Shown here: positions 10,848 through 25,800 of the stretch, piece by piece
Layout of the letters: the number at the start of each line of letters is the position of its first letter
Position numbering within the stretch: the first letter of the stretch is position 1
Source: Gordionus sp. m RMFG-2023
Lineage: Eukaryota > Nematomorpha > Gordioida > Chordodea > Parachordodidae
NCBI RefSeq assembly: GCF_954871325.1
Contig: NC_088776.1
Span: 24,414,508 to 24,478,507 of the forward strand
Direction of reading: 5' to 3'
DNA: 64,000 nucleotides
Notes under the pieces: model-generated
The model's input: the letters and a program-made list of their open reading frames with translations, nothing else
Told to the model about the DNA's origin: nothing
Database searches by the model: none
Program-made: the position numbers and the translations under genes

Positions 10848-13800
10848 CTGTCATAATATATAAAAATAATTATCAAAATGGGTAAGTGATCTAATGTTTG
10901 TGATAAAGATGATCTAAAGGTAACTAGTATATAGAGGCGTAATCAGGATTTATCTAGGGGGAGAGGAGGTTATAAATTTTTTTCGGGCCCGAAGGCCCCA
11001 AATCTCCCTACACTCAGCCTTAGACCGGATACCACCCTTTGAAAAATTCTGCTGAGGTATATTTGTTTAAAATTTCGTATTTTATTATTTATTAAAAAAA
11101 ACTAGTAATATTTTTTATCATCTGAGTGAAGTTGGCCGAACTATTGGAATCTATAATTCTAAAATTTGTTTCAATGTTTTGTGCTAACCAGCATAGTGTT
11201 ATATAATAACAGAAAATTATTGTAGTTTATGTTGATTATATCCTGGAAGTAATTGTAAAAGAAAGAGACATAAATATCGATATAAATAATTATAAAAAAC
11301 AATTATTATTAGTATTTATGAAATGATAATTTTTTAAAATATTAGTAACAAAATTTTGGCCAACGATTCAAATGGACTGAAAGCATATATTTTGCAAGTT
11401 TTATCAATGTTTATGCTTTATTATTAGCATATTGTTTAATCCATTTTGGCATTATACTAGATTGGAAAATATATAATAGCTAAACATCTTGTTGGCACTA
11501 ATATTTAGTTCCTGAATAGTATTATTAATCCCTCAAACAATTTGGCCGACCACAAAAAGAAACGAAATTTAACCAAAATGAAAACTATGGCGTCATGCTC
11601 TAAACGTGAAAGTAGCTAAACTATTGAAAAAACTCCATATGAAATTTCGACTTAATCATTAATAAGTAGTTATTAATTAGTATGTTTTGGTGCTTAATTC
11701 GTCTGGTAGTTGGTTTATTTAAAGGAATAAAGATTTATTAGTAAAATAAGAAAAGAATTGTTAAAATTGGCATCGTGCCATAATAGAAAATATATAAAAA
11801 TCTTAAAAATCTGGTTTACGCTAATATTTAATGCCTTATATGATAATTCATCAGTTTGGCAACCACAAAAAAAATCTAAAAACTAATATAAAAACTATAT
11901 TATCATGCTTTGTGAGTAAAGTCGTCAAACTAGCAGAAGCTTCCTATATATAAATAAGAATTCATATTTCGGGCATTATAGTGCTTTTTTGGCAGATGGT
12001 TTAAAAAAAACGGATGATTGGCAAAATAAGATAAAATTGCAAAGATTGGCATCATACTAGAAAATTAAGAAGCACTTAATATCAAGGTTGGGCAAGTATT
12101 TAATGCCCAATTAGTACGTATTAATTCATCAGTCAGTTTAGCCATTACTAAATAGAAACCAATTATAAGCAAAATAAAAACTATATTGTTGCTCTTGCAG
12201 CATCTTAATATCGGATTCGCGATTCAATAAATTATTCTAAATACATCAAGGTGTTGAAATATTATTAAATCTTATGATTTTTACAATTTTTAGATGTTAT
12301 TTGTTATTTATATTTATTTAATAGACATAGAAATCACATAGTTTATATCTTATATGAATAGTTTATTTTCATTGATATGATTCTGAATTTCATATAAAGA
12401 TGCAGCCTAAGTCTAAAGTATAAGCCATTATGTATGTAATGCCTAATTAATCTATATTTTCGGTTAGTGCTTGACATAAAAAAGTTTTAACAAAATAATT
12501 TTTTTTTAGAAAGTTGGTATCAAGATTCAAGAATGAACGAAAAATATAGAAGTATTAAAAATATTTATAATAAAATTTTTCAGTTTTTGATCAGATTTAA
12601 CCCCCTCCATTTTTTATGGAACTGCCAGTATATCTAAAACAAATTATTCTTTATGCGATTAGTACGAATAACATTTGAATTGAATAGGAATAATAAAAAA
12701 ATCGTTCGCGATTAGTATTGTTAAGTATTTAACATATTCCCTTCGCAACTTTTCATTTTTTTAAAAAAATTTATACCTATATCTATAAATCTTTTTTTTA
12801 AATTTAATAATCCAGTTTTTCTTTCTAAAATATATTTTTTTAATGTAATTTTAGAATTAAATCCAAATATTTGCAGAATGGAATATGAATAATGAAAATA
12901 TTGGAATTATTGTAGGTCTAGTGATATGACTAGTAAATGACAATTTGGCAAAATATATGGGCACTTTAAAAAAATTTACATATATTTTTTTTAGAGAAAA
13001 TAAAATAAATGCTGCTTACGGAAGCACAGAAAAAGAGTATCCACTGCCATTTCGTATACACCGAAAAATATCCTCGAAACAAAATATGCACCAATTATCT
13101 GGACCTGCAATAAATATAGAGGGGAAAAAAAATAGTCTGTTATTTATGGCAATAAAATATACGTGTAAAATAAAATGTCTGCTAATATGATCGCATAAAA
13201 TTATTAAGTAGTAATAACTAATAGCAAGTTACACTTGAAGTAGGTTTTGTATCACTACGAATTTTAAATAACACATATTTTAAAATGATATCCTACTATT
13301 TATAATGATTATTTAATTAAAAAAATATTAATTTTGTTGGTTCTTTTTAGTGTTATTTCAAAATAATAAAAAGTATTAATAATTACTAGTTATTTTAAAA
13401 TAAAATCAGTTATTCGAAAAAACATTTTAATAATATAACATGGCATAAAGTAAATTATTATACCAATCCGAGTTAAACTCTTAGTTACAACATTTCATAA
13501 CGCAGGGGTATTATAATATCTTATAAGCTATAAACAAAATTTACTTGAATATTTAATAACAGAAAAATAAATGTTTGATAAAAAAGATTCGTAATGGATT
13601 AAGGGGTGAGTTTGCGCTCAATCTTACTATTTACATTAATATTTATTAGTTTAAAAAAAAATTTATATAAAGAAATTGATTACCGCCATGGAAAACTGCC
13701 AAACTCTGAATTTAGGTAAAAGTTGTGAAACATCGGATTGAGTGTTGTGCAAAAAGTAAAAGAAATATCCTTTAGAAATAATAAAGAAGAAAAATGTTAT

Positions 13801-16800
13801 ATAGTTTGTTGGCCAAAATAAAATTTATTTCCTTCTTTTTTTCAGTAAGTTTAAGATAACATGGCATAAATTAGAGACAATCAAGTTTTTCAATTATATA
13901 GAGTAATAATTTGATCCTAAGGCAGAGATATACCAACCACCGATATATCTAGTTTTAGCCGTAGGAAGACGAAGTAGAGCCCTGCAAACTCAATTTTATT
14001 TGACCTGAGCCCGGGCCGAAATTTTTAAGCACAATCATGGCACAAAATTTTTATTTGAGCCAGAGAATAGCTTTAATTTTCATTTTATGCATGCCCTGCC
14101 AAAATTTTTAGCTAAAAAAATATAAAATAAAGATATTTTTATCAAGTTAAATATAATCATTAATTGTTTTGTCCTAATTCAAGAGAAATTTTAATTTTTA
14201 TTTTAATAAAAAAAGCAAAAACATCATTTTCTACTTTTATTTTTTTTAGAATTTTTTATATCTTTTAAGCCTGAACTCAGCCTAGCCCGTTTTTGTCCAG
14301 ACTAGTTAAATTTTTTAAAATTTTGAGATCGAACCGGACAGAATTGCAAGGTCCTAAGACGAAGTATCGGGCCGATACCAGCATACTTTATTATTTTTTC
14401 AACCCAGTCTAAAATTTTTGTAATTTTTTTATATAATAAATATATAAAAAAAATTAGTTATCAATGTTACTTTTATAAATAATTATTATGGAACTTAAAA
14501 TAATATACTCTAATAAAAATCAATATTACAGCAAAGAGGCTTCTACGTAAACTATCAATATCCCCAGTTTTACTGAATAATTCTTGCGATATAACCCTAG
14601 CTGATATTACTAAGCAAAGTCGGGCTAATACCAACAGAGTTGGGAATCTAATTTTATTAACCTGCTATAATTAAAAGTTGCTTCAAAATCGTATTCCTTT
14701 ATTAAATTACAAACCTAATATTCAATCTATCAATGAATTTAAAAGGAATGAAGGGGCGAAATAAATAAAAGTTTAAAAAATTGCGGTATCGCCATTGGTA
14801 TAGGTAAAATTATTGGCATTGATTGATATATGGTATTGGTATACTTCTGCTCTGACCTAATATAATGCGGTTAAAATAAAGTACTTTCCTAATTTGTATA
14901 AAAAAATATGTTCCTCAAATTGAATAAGGAGAAATTGAATATTAAATGAACATTACCTGTGGTAGCCATAACTACGAGTTGTCCCATAAATAATAAGAAA
15001 TCGGTGGTATGATTGATTACTACTACCCTATTAAAATAATATATTAATTATAATAACAAGCTAAGAGTTGCTAGGAGTATTATAAGTATTAAAATATCGT
15101 AAAACTCAAGATATATTTTTGATTTAATTACAATACACAATTCGATATTTTAAAATATTTATCCAAAAATTTTCTAAAAAATATATTTGAAATTAAAACA
15201 TTTTATATTAGGGTTGTCAGAGAGCCTTAGCGTAATTGGCATGTCGTGGGGGGGGGGTAAAGAGGAATGTTCGGTATTCAGTTACCACGAGAGAATTTAA
15301 GATAATATTTATAAGTAAATAAAATTATATATAGAAGCAAATTGTCTATTTGAGTATCTCCCAAAAAATTATTATATTAAAAAACACTGACTATTTACGC
15401 AAAGAGGCACCCCAGAGTTATCTCCTGAAATTTCAATGAAGCAATTGCATTCTAATTCCACTCCCCGTATTAAGGATCCTGCTGCCTATAATCCCCTTTA
15501 AAAATTTTCGTAAACATCATTTTAGGTGGATAAAATTCCGCCAATATACTCTTAGTGCCCTCCCCCTCCAGTGAATACATTATGCCATTTTAAACAATAA
15601 AAAATTTTTAAAAAGTATGTTGATAATTTTATCATATTTTCTCCTATAATTATCTCTTCTTAATATGTTATACATAATATTTTTAGTATAGATATATATA
15701 TTTTTATTGTGCATATATATTTTCTTTTTTTAAAATAGTTTATCAATATGATCAAATAAACACAAAATTATAAATAGTTAAAAATAAAACCAATTCAACT
15801 TTTTTAAAGAATAATGATTATAATAATAAAAACCTTTTTCTAAAGTGTAAAACCAAAATTGTTATTCATAGTAACACGGCCAAAGGTTTGAAAAAAGCGC
15901 CATAAACCCCTCCAGTTAAATTATTTAAGGGGGGCGTGACCAACCGCCCATATGAAAATTCTGATGATGTAATTAATAACTATAATAAATAATGAGGTGG
16001 CATTGAATTAACCTGATAACGTTTCTCATGAGGAGCGAAAACGCATCAGCGGCCGATTGACAAAAATTTTTCCCATGTATAGCCATCTAATTGGAAATAG
16101 CAAAATGTTTATCAACTTTTCAAAAATGATATTTGTTAATTTGATAGTGAATAATATATTTTATAAAAAGCAACAAACACAAAACACTATTATTCAATGC
16201 AAAGAGGTTGTACATTAACAATAAATAATTCAAATTGGATTAAGCATTATATTACTATACCATTATGAAAGCGTTTTTGTTGAGAAAACGTAAGAATTTT
16301 TCAAAGATCCAAAAGAGACATCGAATGCACCTTAAAAGGCAAATGAGCACAGAATTACCAGATTTTTCACATTTATCTTTCAGGTACTCGAGAAACAATC
16401 TGATCATCTTCGTGATAGCTAGAAGGAGAGAACCAAAAGCTAACGAACCAGCGTGATATCTAAAATATTTTTTTCAAACAATTCTAGTAGAAATCCCTAG
16501 AGAAATTGCTTATTTGTTGCTGATAATCTAAAATTACTAAAACCAAAAATGATTGTATTTTGAAAAGAAAATAAATAATTTAAAAATGAAATTGATTTAC
16601 TTTTTGCTTTACCATTTTCAACCCGTTTAGCTATATAAAAAAATTATAACTTTGTTATATGCATATATGGTTCATTGTTCAGAGGTGGAGTGGAGAAGAG
16701 GCCTTCACGGCCTCATAATTATAGTTGATGGAATTCACATATTAGTATTGAATATTTATCTTCCTATTTTACCATCTTACTTTTCTTCTTAATGATGAAA

Positions 16801-19800
16801 CTACGTATTTAGTCTTATGGCCAGTCCACGGTTGACTTGGTATTTTAATATTTCTTATAATGTCATTAGCTAATAATTAATATATTCTAAAGAATTTCAT
16901 TCACAATTACTATATATGATATTCTAATAATTACATGCAAGCCAAGCTGAAAGAACGTATCATAATGAAAAAGGGGACATCACGCCTTTTGTTGCGGGCC
17001 CAGTAATAGCTAGAAAATGCCCCTGCCAGAGTAATCTGATTCAGCGCGTTAACAAAGAATATAGTCCAAAACAAACCGAATAGATTGAAAATTTGCATGT
17101 AAATGTACCAACTTTGATGATGAAAAAATGAGAAGAATTTGTGAATATTTTTAATAAAAACATTATCAAATTGTTCAAATTAATAGGGAGTAATTTTGAT
17201 AAAAATTTTAGTTGATAAATTTTTTTTATTTCTTCCATATATATATAATAAATTTAATATAATACAAAAAATAGATTACGGGTGCTGTTCGTAATTTACA
17301 AACTGACAGGCTGCTAAAGTTTTGGTCGGATCAATACCCATTTTGTCGAGTTGTTTTTTAAATAACTTTCGGAAAATAGAAACGAGAAAAAAAATATAAT
17401 TATGGTGTTTCTGTTTATTTATATTAATATTTTCAATATAATAAGTTTTTGATACCGCATGAATGCAAACGATTAAACCTTAAATTAAGAAACAATCGAT
17501 AATTTCAAGAGAAAAAAATGGTATCTACTAAGTAAATAAGAGAAGAAGGGTCGATAAATAAATGACAAAAGAAAATATCGAATGTCAAAAAAAATATTGC
17601 TCACCTTTAATAAAACCTAATTTATTTATTCCCTTTTAAAAGTTTAATAATAATAATTGTAAACTTTATATTTTTCCAATTTACGTTAAATTTGCAATTT
17701 GCTTTGGCATATTTCATTTTAATTTCTATTTCCACAAGAAAAAAAATTAAAACAATTTGGTATTTAGGCTAAGCCCACAGAAGTTTTAAAATTTTAATGA
17801 AATGGCACGTTAAATTTTTGAAATTTTCTAGAATTATATTTTGGGCATGTTTTTATTTTTATATTAAAAGAAGCATATATATATTTTTTTGGTAATAGGA
17901 AAAAAAACCCCCGAAAATAACCTCCTCCCTTAAAAATTTCATATCATTTCTAGCAAATGTGACACTTAAAAATAACACTTTTGAAATTTTCTCGCATAAG
18001 ATAGGATATCTTTCACGAGATCTTCTCACATGTTATCGGAAGAATCAATAATAAGAATTCTAAGTAATCATAAGGCAAAGCACAACGCTTCAAATCTTAA
18101 AAATTTGCAAGGCCTACAGAAGTTTATTTTTGCATTCACCACTGTAAATCTTCCTTTTCCGAATCAAAGGCGAAGTCAGGATTTTGCTGGGGGGGGGCAT
18201 TATTAGGTGCGTTTTTCCTCATAAGTTTCAGTGGAAATCTTTTGGCCCACTTAGTGTAGTCTTTTGGCTCTATTATATTTAGGTTTTCACTATTTTTTAT
18301 AAAATTGCTTTTTTTCTGAAGATTTTATATTATATGGTTATTTTTATTATTTTTATTTTCATAAAAATTTAAATATTATAAGTGATTAGGCAAATTGTGG
18401 TTCCCAGAACTCAAAAAGATTTGTAGTGACAATGGGCCACATACTGAAGAAAGTATGATCATGTTTGCAACGGATGAATCCTAAATTTAATAGCAAATAC
18501 GACAGCATGATATTAATGGAAATTTCGCCATGTCTTTAAAATTTTATTTATTTTTTAATTAGGGGGATCACATCATAATCAGAGGATGCTTTACCATTTG
18601 TGTCAAACTACCCATAGAAAAATTAGAAGCTATGCCTGGAAACACAGTACCGATAAACTCTAAGCTTCTTTTGTGGCATGATGAACGGCTTAGCATTTGT
18701 TCCCTTATGTGATCTAGCCAATGCAATGACATTCCTGAGATCGGTTACTTAGAACAATGAAGATATCCTTGATTATTTCGATAACAATTATATAAATGTA
18801 GTATCAAGGGAGGTTGTAAGAGGTAATTCTCAGCCCGAGGCACGTCAAATTGAGCCTTGATTTCCTCCGGAAACCTGGAAAGTAAATAAGAGCAATCTAT
18901 CTGACGAAAAACGCACAAATGATCAATGTGAAGAATGGAATCATCGTTTTTCTAATCTGTTTGGAAATAAACACCCATCAATCTGGATATTAATTTTAAA
19001 AAATAAAATGCGAAGAGGCTACCAATGAAACCAAACTTGAAGTTGGCGTGTAGGTAGATGGTTACTAAATAGCAGTTATAATACCCAGAAATTCGTGATA
19101 GGTCCGAAGCGTATATTTTATAAGATCGATTTCTTGCAATATTTGATGTCAACCTATTTAATTATTATTCTAACTTAAATTTGTATATACATAATGGTGA
19201 TTTACCAATAAAATAATTATATCTTATTATAAAATTTGGTCTACTTAATATCGTAATAGTGAATGGATATTGTATTTATTACAATAGCAAATAATTTTTC
19301 CAAAAATAAGAAATACATGGGTTATTTTATGGGGGTATTTTTTTCCTAGTAACAATTTGAACATCACCATTTTTATCTTGTTTAAGAATTTATGGAGGCT
19401 ATATGAGTAACATCAAATAATGAATAGGGACAATATTATAATTATAAAATACTAATTTGTCTATATCTTATAAAGATGGGTGTATATCCATTAAATAAAA
19501 TATGCTTTTATTATTAGGTCTTTAGTAAATTTTATAAACATGGAAAAAAAATTCAGGAGGAAATTTCAAAAGTTTGCGAATGGTATTTTTTTATATTTTG
19601 GATTAGTATATGAAGTGTTATTTATTGTTTTTCATCAATTAATCTTCACTTTTAATCTCAGCTAAGGATAATATCTAGAGGAAAATTAGTGGGTTTTTTT
19701 GACGATTTAAATCGCGATTAAAAATAAATATTTCATTGACAATATACAACTTTAGATTTTAAAATTTGAAATAAATAAATAATAAAAGCGAGGGTATAGA

Positions 19801-22800
19801 ACATGTCAAATTTTTACAAACACATCTTATCAATTTTGGTAAATAATTTTAATTCAAAATTTTAAAAATATTCACTTATTATTTATAATAATTTTCATAA
19901 AATCTATATTAAAAAATAAATCATAATAAATTATTTTTATCCAATATTGATTACTAAACTTTGATATATTTAATAAATAAAATAATAGGTTAAAAATATT
20001 GATTCACATCTTTATTTTTTTTAAACAGGGCTGATTTAGATCTGACAATGTTAATACTTAGAAGAATAAAAGCCCTATTTACAAAATAACTTGTCAGAAA
20101 TACATTGTTTATTAAATTAAAGATCATTTGAAGAAAAACTAAATTAATTATTAACCTTTAAAATATAAAAATATTTTTTTAAATAAATCTTAAAATTAAT
20201 ATTTTTTTAAATAAATCGTAAAATTAATATTTTTTTAAATAAATCTTAAATATTTTACAGAAATACCACCTGAGGATCACATTGGGTAAAATTAGCTGTA
20301 TAGATAACTCCATTATTTTGTCCATATATATCCTGTAATCTGGGATTGGATGCGTACAAGGTTCTATTCCAGGAGTCTGGTATATTGACAGTTTGATAAT
20401 AAGCGAAACCAGTCGAAGCTAAGCAGATGCAAAGAGCAGCCCAAAATATGATTATGCAAATTTGTAAGAGGAAAGGGATCAATGGCCAAAAGAGCGTCGT
20501 GAGCATAACTGCTATGGCTCTACACTTATAAAAAAATCATTTAAATTTAGGATAAGAAATATTTTTTTTAAATATAAATTTATTTATTTTTTAATAACTT
20601 GCTGGCTTCTCGAATCAGGGCTATAGCTATCCTCAGCCGAGTTAAAAATATCAAAGTTAGAATGATCACTAAGACTAAAAAGCTGGAAAGTATAATACCT
20701 GTATGTAACATAGCAGCATTAAATATTGTTGATTATATTTATATTAGTACAAGAAAACTCATCCCCTTATTGAAGCGATCGTTAAATTTGTTTAATCCTC
20801 GAAAAATATAAATCAATAAAATTGATCTAAAAGGAACCGATCACCTCTAATATATGATTTTGTGGAGATGATACAAAATATCAACTTTACCTATCCGTGA
20901 TATATTTCTTAACCTAGTATACAAAGTTTTAGTTTTATCTTTTCTACGGGTTATTAACCTTATATTTTGAGTATTTTGTTAATTATATTAAATGCTAAGA
21001 GTTTAAATATATTTATATGGATAACTTTTAAACATAAATAATTTTAATTTTCATTGAATAAGCATTCGAGGAATTATTATTATTTCAACACTTTTTTAAT
21101 TCAAGATTTGACATTTTAATATACTATTTGTATTGATATGATAATAAATAGCATAAATTTTGTTAGGTTAAATGTTCTACAGTGATGGAGATAAATATCA
21201 ATTATACCAAATATGAGCCAAGTCTTTTCAATATCTTTCTTATCTTTAATAATATCGGCGAATATGTCGTCGGGTTGCATATTTAAAGGTAAAATATTTA
21301 TGTGCTTTGCATTATTAGGGTACTTAATCCGATACCACGAATCAAAGCAAAAGTAAATTCCTAGAATATATTTATGTTTTAAGACACAATTTAAATGTTA
21401 TAAAAAAATATAATTATGGAAATTAATATTTAAAAAAGTGACCACGCTTTACTTTGCAAAGAAATGCAACAATAACCAAATCAGGAGCTACCCAAAGGGG
21501 GAGGGGGGTGTATGCAATGTATCACTATAAAAATTTGAAAGAAAAATTAGTAAAAGTTATTAATTTTTTTTAAATAAGGGCTATAATTTAAACTTTTTCG
21601 GAAAAGACAACTTTAAAAGAAAAAATATGAAAACCCAAAATTATTTTCATAAAAATCTAAATAGACAAAGGCCTACATTAAGTGGATCTAAAGACTTCTA
21701 ATAAAAATTATGTATAAAACCCCACCTAATAGTGTCATCCCCTCTTAGCAAAATCCTGGGTATGCCTATAAACTTAGTGGTATGATAGTTTAAAATGTAG
21801 AGTGATAAACCTAAAAAGACATGAATCTAATATTATTATTCGTATTCAATTTGAATTGGCTAAAAACAATTGATGGGGCTGGTAATAACTAACTTATTGT
21901 TAACTAATTACATTTCTTACAACAAACAAGGATCTCCAAAAGGGATATCAACCTTTTTGGTTCAAAAACAAGCATAATATTTTAAAAGGATAGTAAATAA
22001 TATTTAAAATAATTACAAAAAATCGCTAATTTGTTGTAGCCAAGTTTGTAAAAAGGTTAAATTGCCTATCTCTTAAAACCAGAAATCTTACTTATGCAGA
22101 AAATATTATAAAAGGTCGCAAATATTAATTGTAATATTGGGTAAATTTTTCGAATACAGCACGAATTAAGTTAATATAAAAGAAGTCAAAAAACTTTTTA
22201 CATCAATATATTTAAACGTAATAAAAAAACTGGATTTTTGAGATGAAAAAAAAATGAAATTTTAAAAACTTAAGGTACTACCAAATTGAGTTCGTATTTT
22301 GTGTTGTTATATAAAAGATATTTTTATATATCTATATTCTTGTCAAGGTGGAAAATATTATACCTAGTTATAAAGAAATAAATCATCAGAATATAGTTTA
22401 AAATTTATTCTTTAAAATCTTAACGATAAAAGGAGCAATCTGGATACACTAATTACATAAGCATATAGAATCCAAGAGTATTAAAATAATTACCAAATGA
22501 CAACAGTCCGACAACGATAAAAAAGTTGAGGGTCACCATAAATCCAGCTAACCAACGCATTAAAATAATCCAGACCAAGGCTACGGCCATGGAAAAAAAT
22601 AAGCCGCTATACAATTTTTATAACAATGTTTATAAAATACAGTATATATATTAATCAGTTGGTCGGGCCGGATCTTGATTTAAAATTTTTATTTGGACCA
22701 GGCCAGACACGGATTGTGGTAAAAAGGATATAGCTTACTCATTTATTTTTAAACTTTAAAAAGTAAATATTTATGTCATTCTACTTGAGTGGCCCTAGCA

Positions 22801-25800
22801 GCAGCTAAGTTAACTTAATTTAGCCGTTATAAAACTCACATTTTTCTTGAATATCACGATTAAAAATGAATTTAAATTAGGTGGAGCCGATTGGCAAGAA
22901 GTAGAAAAATAATTTGCCATGATTTATTCAGCAGGAAATGAGTTAAATACTCATATTTAACTATAAGAAAATCGCGTCTAAATCCAAATTCTTTATTAAA
23001 TTTTATATCAAAAAATGCAATTTAATTTAATAAATTTCTTATTCTTTTCTTATATCAGATATTACATTGAAATTTTGTAATAAATCGAAAAAATAGACAA
23101 ATAAACTAATTATTTTAAAAAATAAATCGACTCAGGAGTCAAATCCACTTTGAAATCAAGTTAAGCATACATTATAAAAGTCATTAGTGGTGTCATTATA
23201 AAAAACAATTCACGTGCGTAGAATGAGAAAAAAAAATAAACTATAAAAAAAAGGCGAAATATGGAGATTTCAAAATTTTCAATAATATGAAACTTATATA
23301 AAATAATAATAATTACAACCAGCCGATAAAGTTTGGCCATATAGTGTCTACATGAGAGCAAATAATTTTGAGGCAATAAGTACCTACCACCTACCGCTTG
23401 TTTGCCTTTAAAAGCTTACCTCCCTTTACAATTATGAAGACTACCTCTCTAGACACTGCCGCTGTTTAACACATCAAGAGTTTTGATTTTGAATTTCGAT
23501 ATAGCCAATTTCTTGCTTTTTACTCTCCCACCGGAATATTATTTGGCGAATTAAAAATTGAATTTATGATAAATTAATTTTTACAAGATATACATCCACC
23601 AGAACTGCATAAAGTCTTGAAATATTTGCTGCCCTATATTGTAGACCTTTAAATATTTGGCTAGTTGTCTAAATGTAAAAAAAATTTCACATATAATATG
23701 TTTCTAATAGATTTCAAATTTTTTAAAGTAATTAAAACTTTCATGCCCAAGTAGACTATAAAATATTAAAAACTCTCGCTTTAATCATTCTATTTCCCCC
23801 TCCAAGCAAGAATACTTCTAAAAAATATCTAATTACCTGGTGCTATTCACGAAATCCTTTTGTGTATAATTGGTGAAAGCATTGGCTTGCGGGATTAAAA
23901 CGTTGATTAAATCCTTGTCCACTGTGGGTATGCATCTTCCTAATACTAATTGAATATTTATCATATTAAAAACCATATAGTAGAGGTGTGAATGTGATTC
24001 AAAAAATAATCCTATTGTGAATATACAGTAATATTTAAATTGTTCCCATCTTTACCAATTTTATTAGAAACCTGCAGGCCTAGATCATGCCTAGGTAAAA
24101 AAAAATTTATTCAAAAAAACTATCTATGGAAGAACAGGAAAAGAGTTTTTTTTAACCCATCCGAGAGGGGACTAGCAAAATTAATTTTTTTTCAGCCCAG
24201 TGGCAAATTCCAGATCTAGGTCAGGTCTGTTGTGGCTAAATTTTTTAAAAATTTATAGGAAAAAAGCTACAAACTCAAAATATTTATTTTATTATGAATT
24301 GTTTACACTTTTTTTATTTTTTAAATTCAATATTATAAATATCAGGCAAAAAAGGAAAAATAGGAAGGAAATATAACATTAATATTATTCAGGCCACAGG
24401 CCAGATATTTTGTTACAGCAGGCCCGACAAGGCAAGACTCTACAACTGGGTTAGGTCGGTTTGGTATACCTCTTGGAAATTTCTAAATTATATTAAACTG
24501 AATAGCAATATAATGTTGTTTAAAATGTACTTACAGGGAATACTCGAAATGACATATGGGGCACAATATCCCATTCGAACTAAATATATTGGGGTATTCT
24601 TAATAAAATAAATAAATGTATTTATTATCATTTTAGACGATTTTTTTAAAAAATACCCTCTGTTTTATATTGATATCTAAATCGGGTTTGCACACCAACC
24701 AGCTCTTATCCTGAGTAAAAATAGTTACAACTTTCGTCACATTCGGACATCTTTCTACGCAGACCTATTTCAAATAATATCATATACTTGATGTATCGAT
24801 CAATAAAATCCTCGTTTGAAGTCTCGATTTTTTTAAAAAAGTGATTATTCCAGAAAGACAAGTAAATAGTACGCTATTGAATGTTAACCTTATAGGAAAA
24901 TTTTATTCAAAGAAAAACTAAACATATGGTGATGGCATATTTCAGTTAAAAATTAAAAATAATGAGTTAAGTAGATTCTCATATCCCCATCGTAAATTCA
25001 AATATCGATTTTCTTAAATATATATATTCAAACTTGTGTAGTAGGACATCCCTTGATTATTGAGATACCCAATTTAGCGCATTGTATGATATCGAAATAG
25101 TAAAGAAACTTCTTATCACTTATTATAATAATTTTTAAAAAATATCAGTAATATAATATATTTTCGACATATTATAGTAGCTTAATAAATTATCTATCGA
25201 ATATAAATGATTGAGGGTGTATTACATGACATATATAATAATTAATTAAATCATCAATTTTTTACCTTAATTCCTCTATTCCGCATTCTTTGCCAGTATA
25301 ATCAGCTGGATGCAATAATCTTTTGGGATGTCCATTTAAGAAACCTTTACAAAAAAAAATATATATTTGATTAGTTAATAGACTTGTATTTTTTTAAAGT
25401 AAATCCAACATGTGGGTTAAAAAAAATGATTTCTCCCACTCGAAGCAAAAAAAATAAAAATTCCAGACCCGACTCAACCCGAATAAATTAATCCTATTTT
25501 CCCGACCCTCTTCTTTCCCTCTTTCTCCTAAAGTCAAATATGAAATTTTTGGCCCAAAAATTTATTTATCTATTAAGCATGCCATGAAATGAAAAATACT
25601 CGAAAACACACGTAATTGTAAAACATTAACATCGTTTCAGGAAGGAAGTTCCATCACAAGATTTATATATATATAATTTACTGCATGTTAGGCAATTTTT
25701 TCGTTCTTATAAACCTGATAACTAAGTTTATGAGTTATTATTCATAAATATTATACCATATAACTATACTCATAAAATCCATCCCACAAAATATTCAGTT

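Noticed and set aside
12945-13190. 81-residue plus-strand frame
   Set aside because: It is antisense to the SLC44 exon 13020-13104.
13670-13720. Missing SLC44 exon between 14957 and 13104
   Set aside because: A CAG/AGTTTGGCAGTTTTCC...GTAATC candidate leaves the wrong phase and does not resemble the family.
16265-16456. 63-residue plus-strand frame
   Set aside because: It is antisense to the conserved SLC44 exon 16261-16459.
22880-22940. Missing SLC44 exon encoding SWQIIFLLLA (minus strand)
   Set aside because: The residues fit the family, but there is no GT donor before an in-frame stop and the phases do not join the neighbouring exons.
23410-23470. Missing SLC44 exon encoding AAVSREVVFIIVKG (minus strand)
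   Set aside because: The splice sites look fair, but the phase fits neither neighbour and the spacing to MRWLAG is too long.
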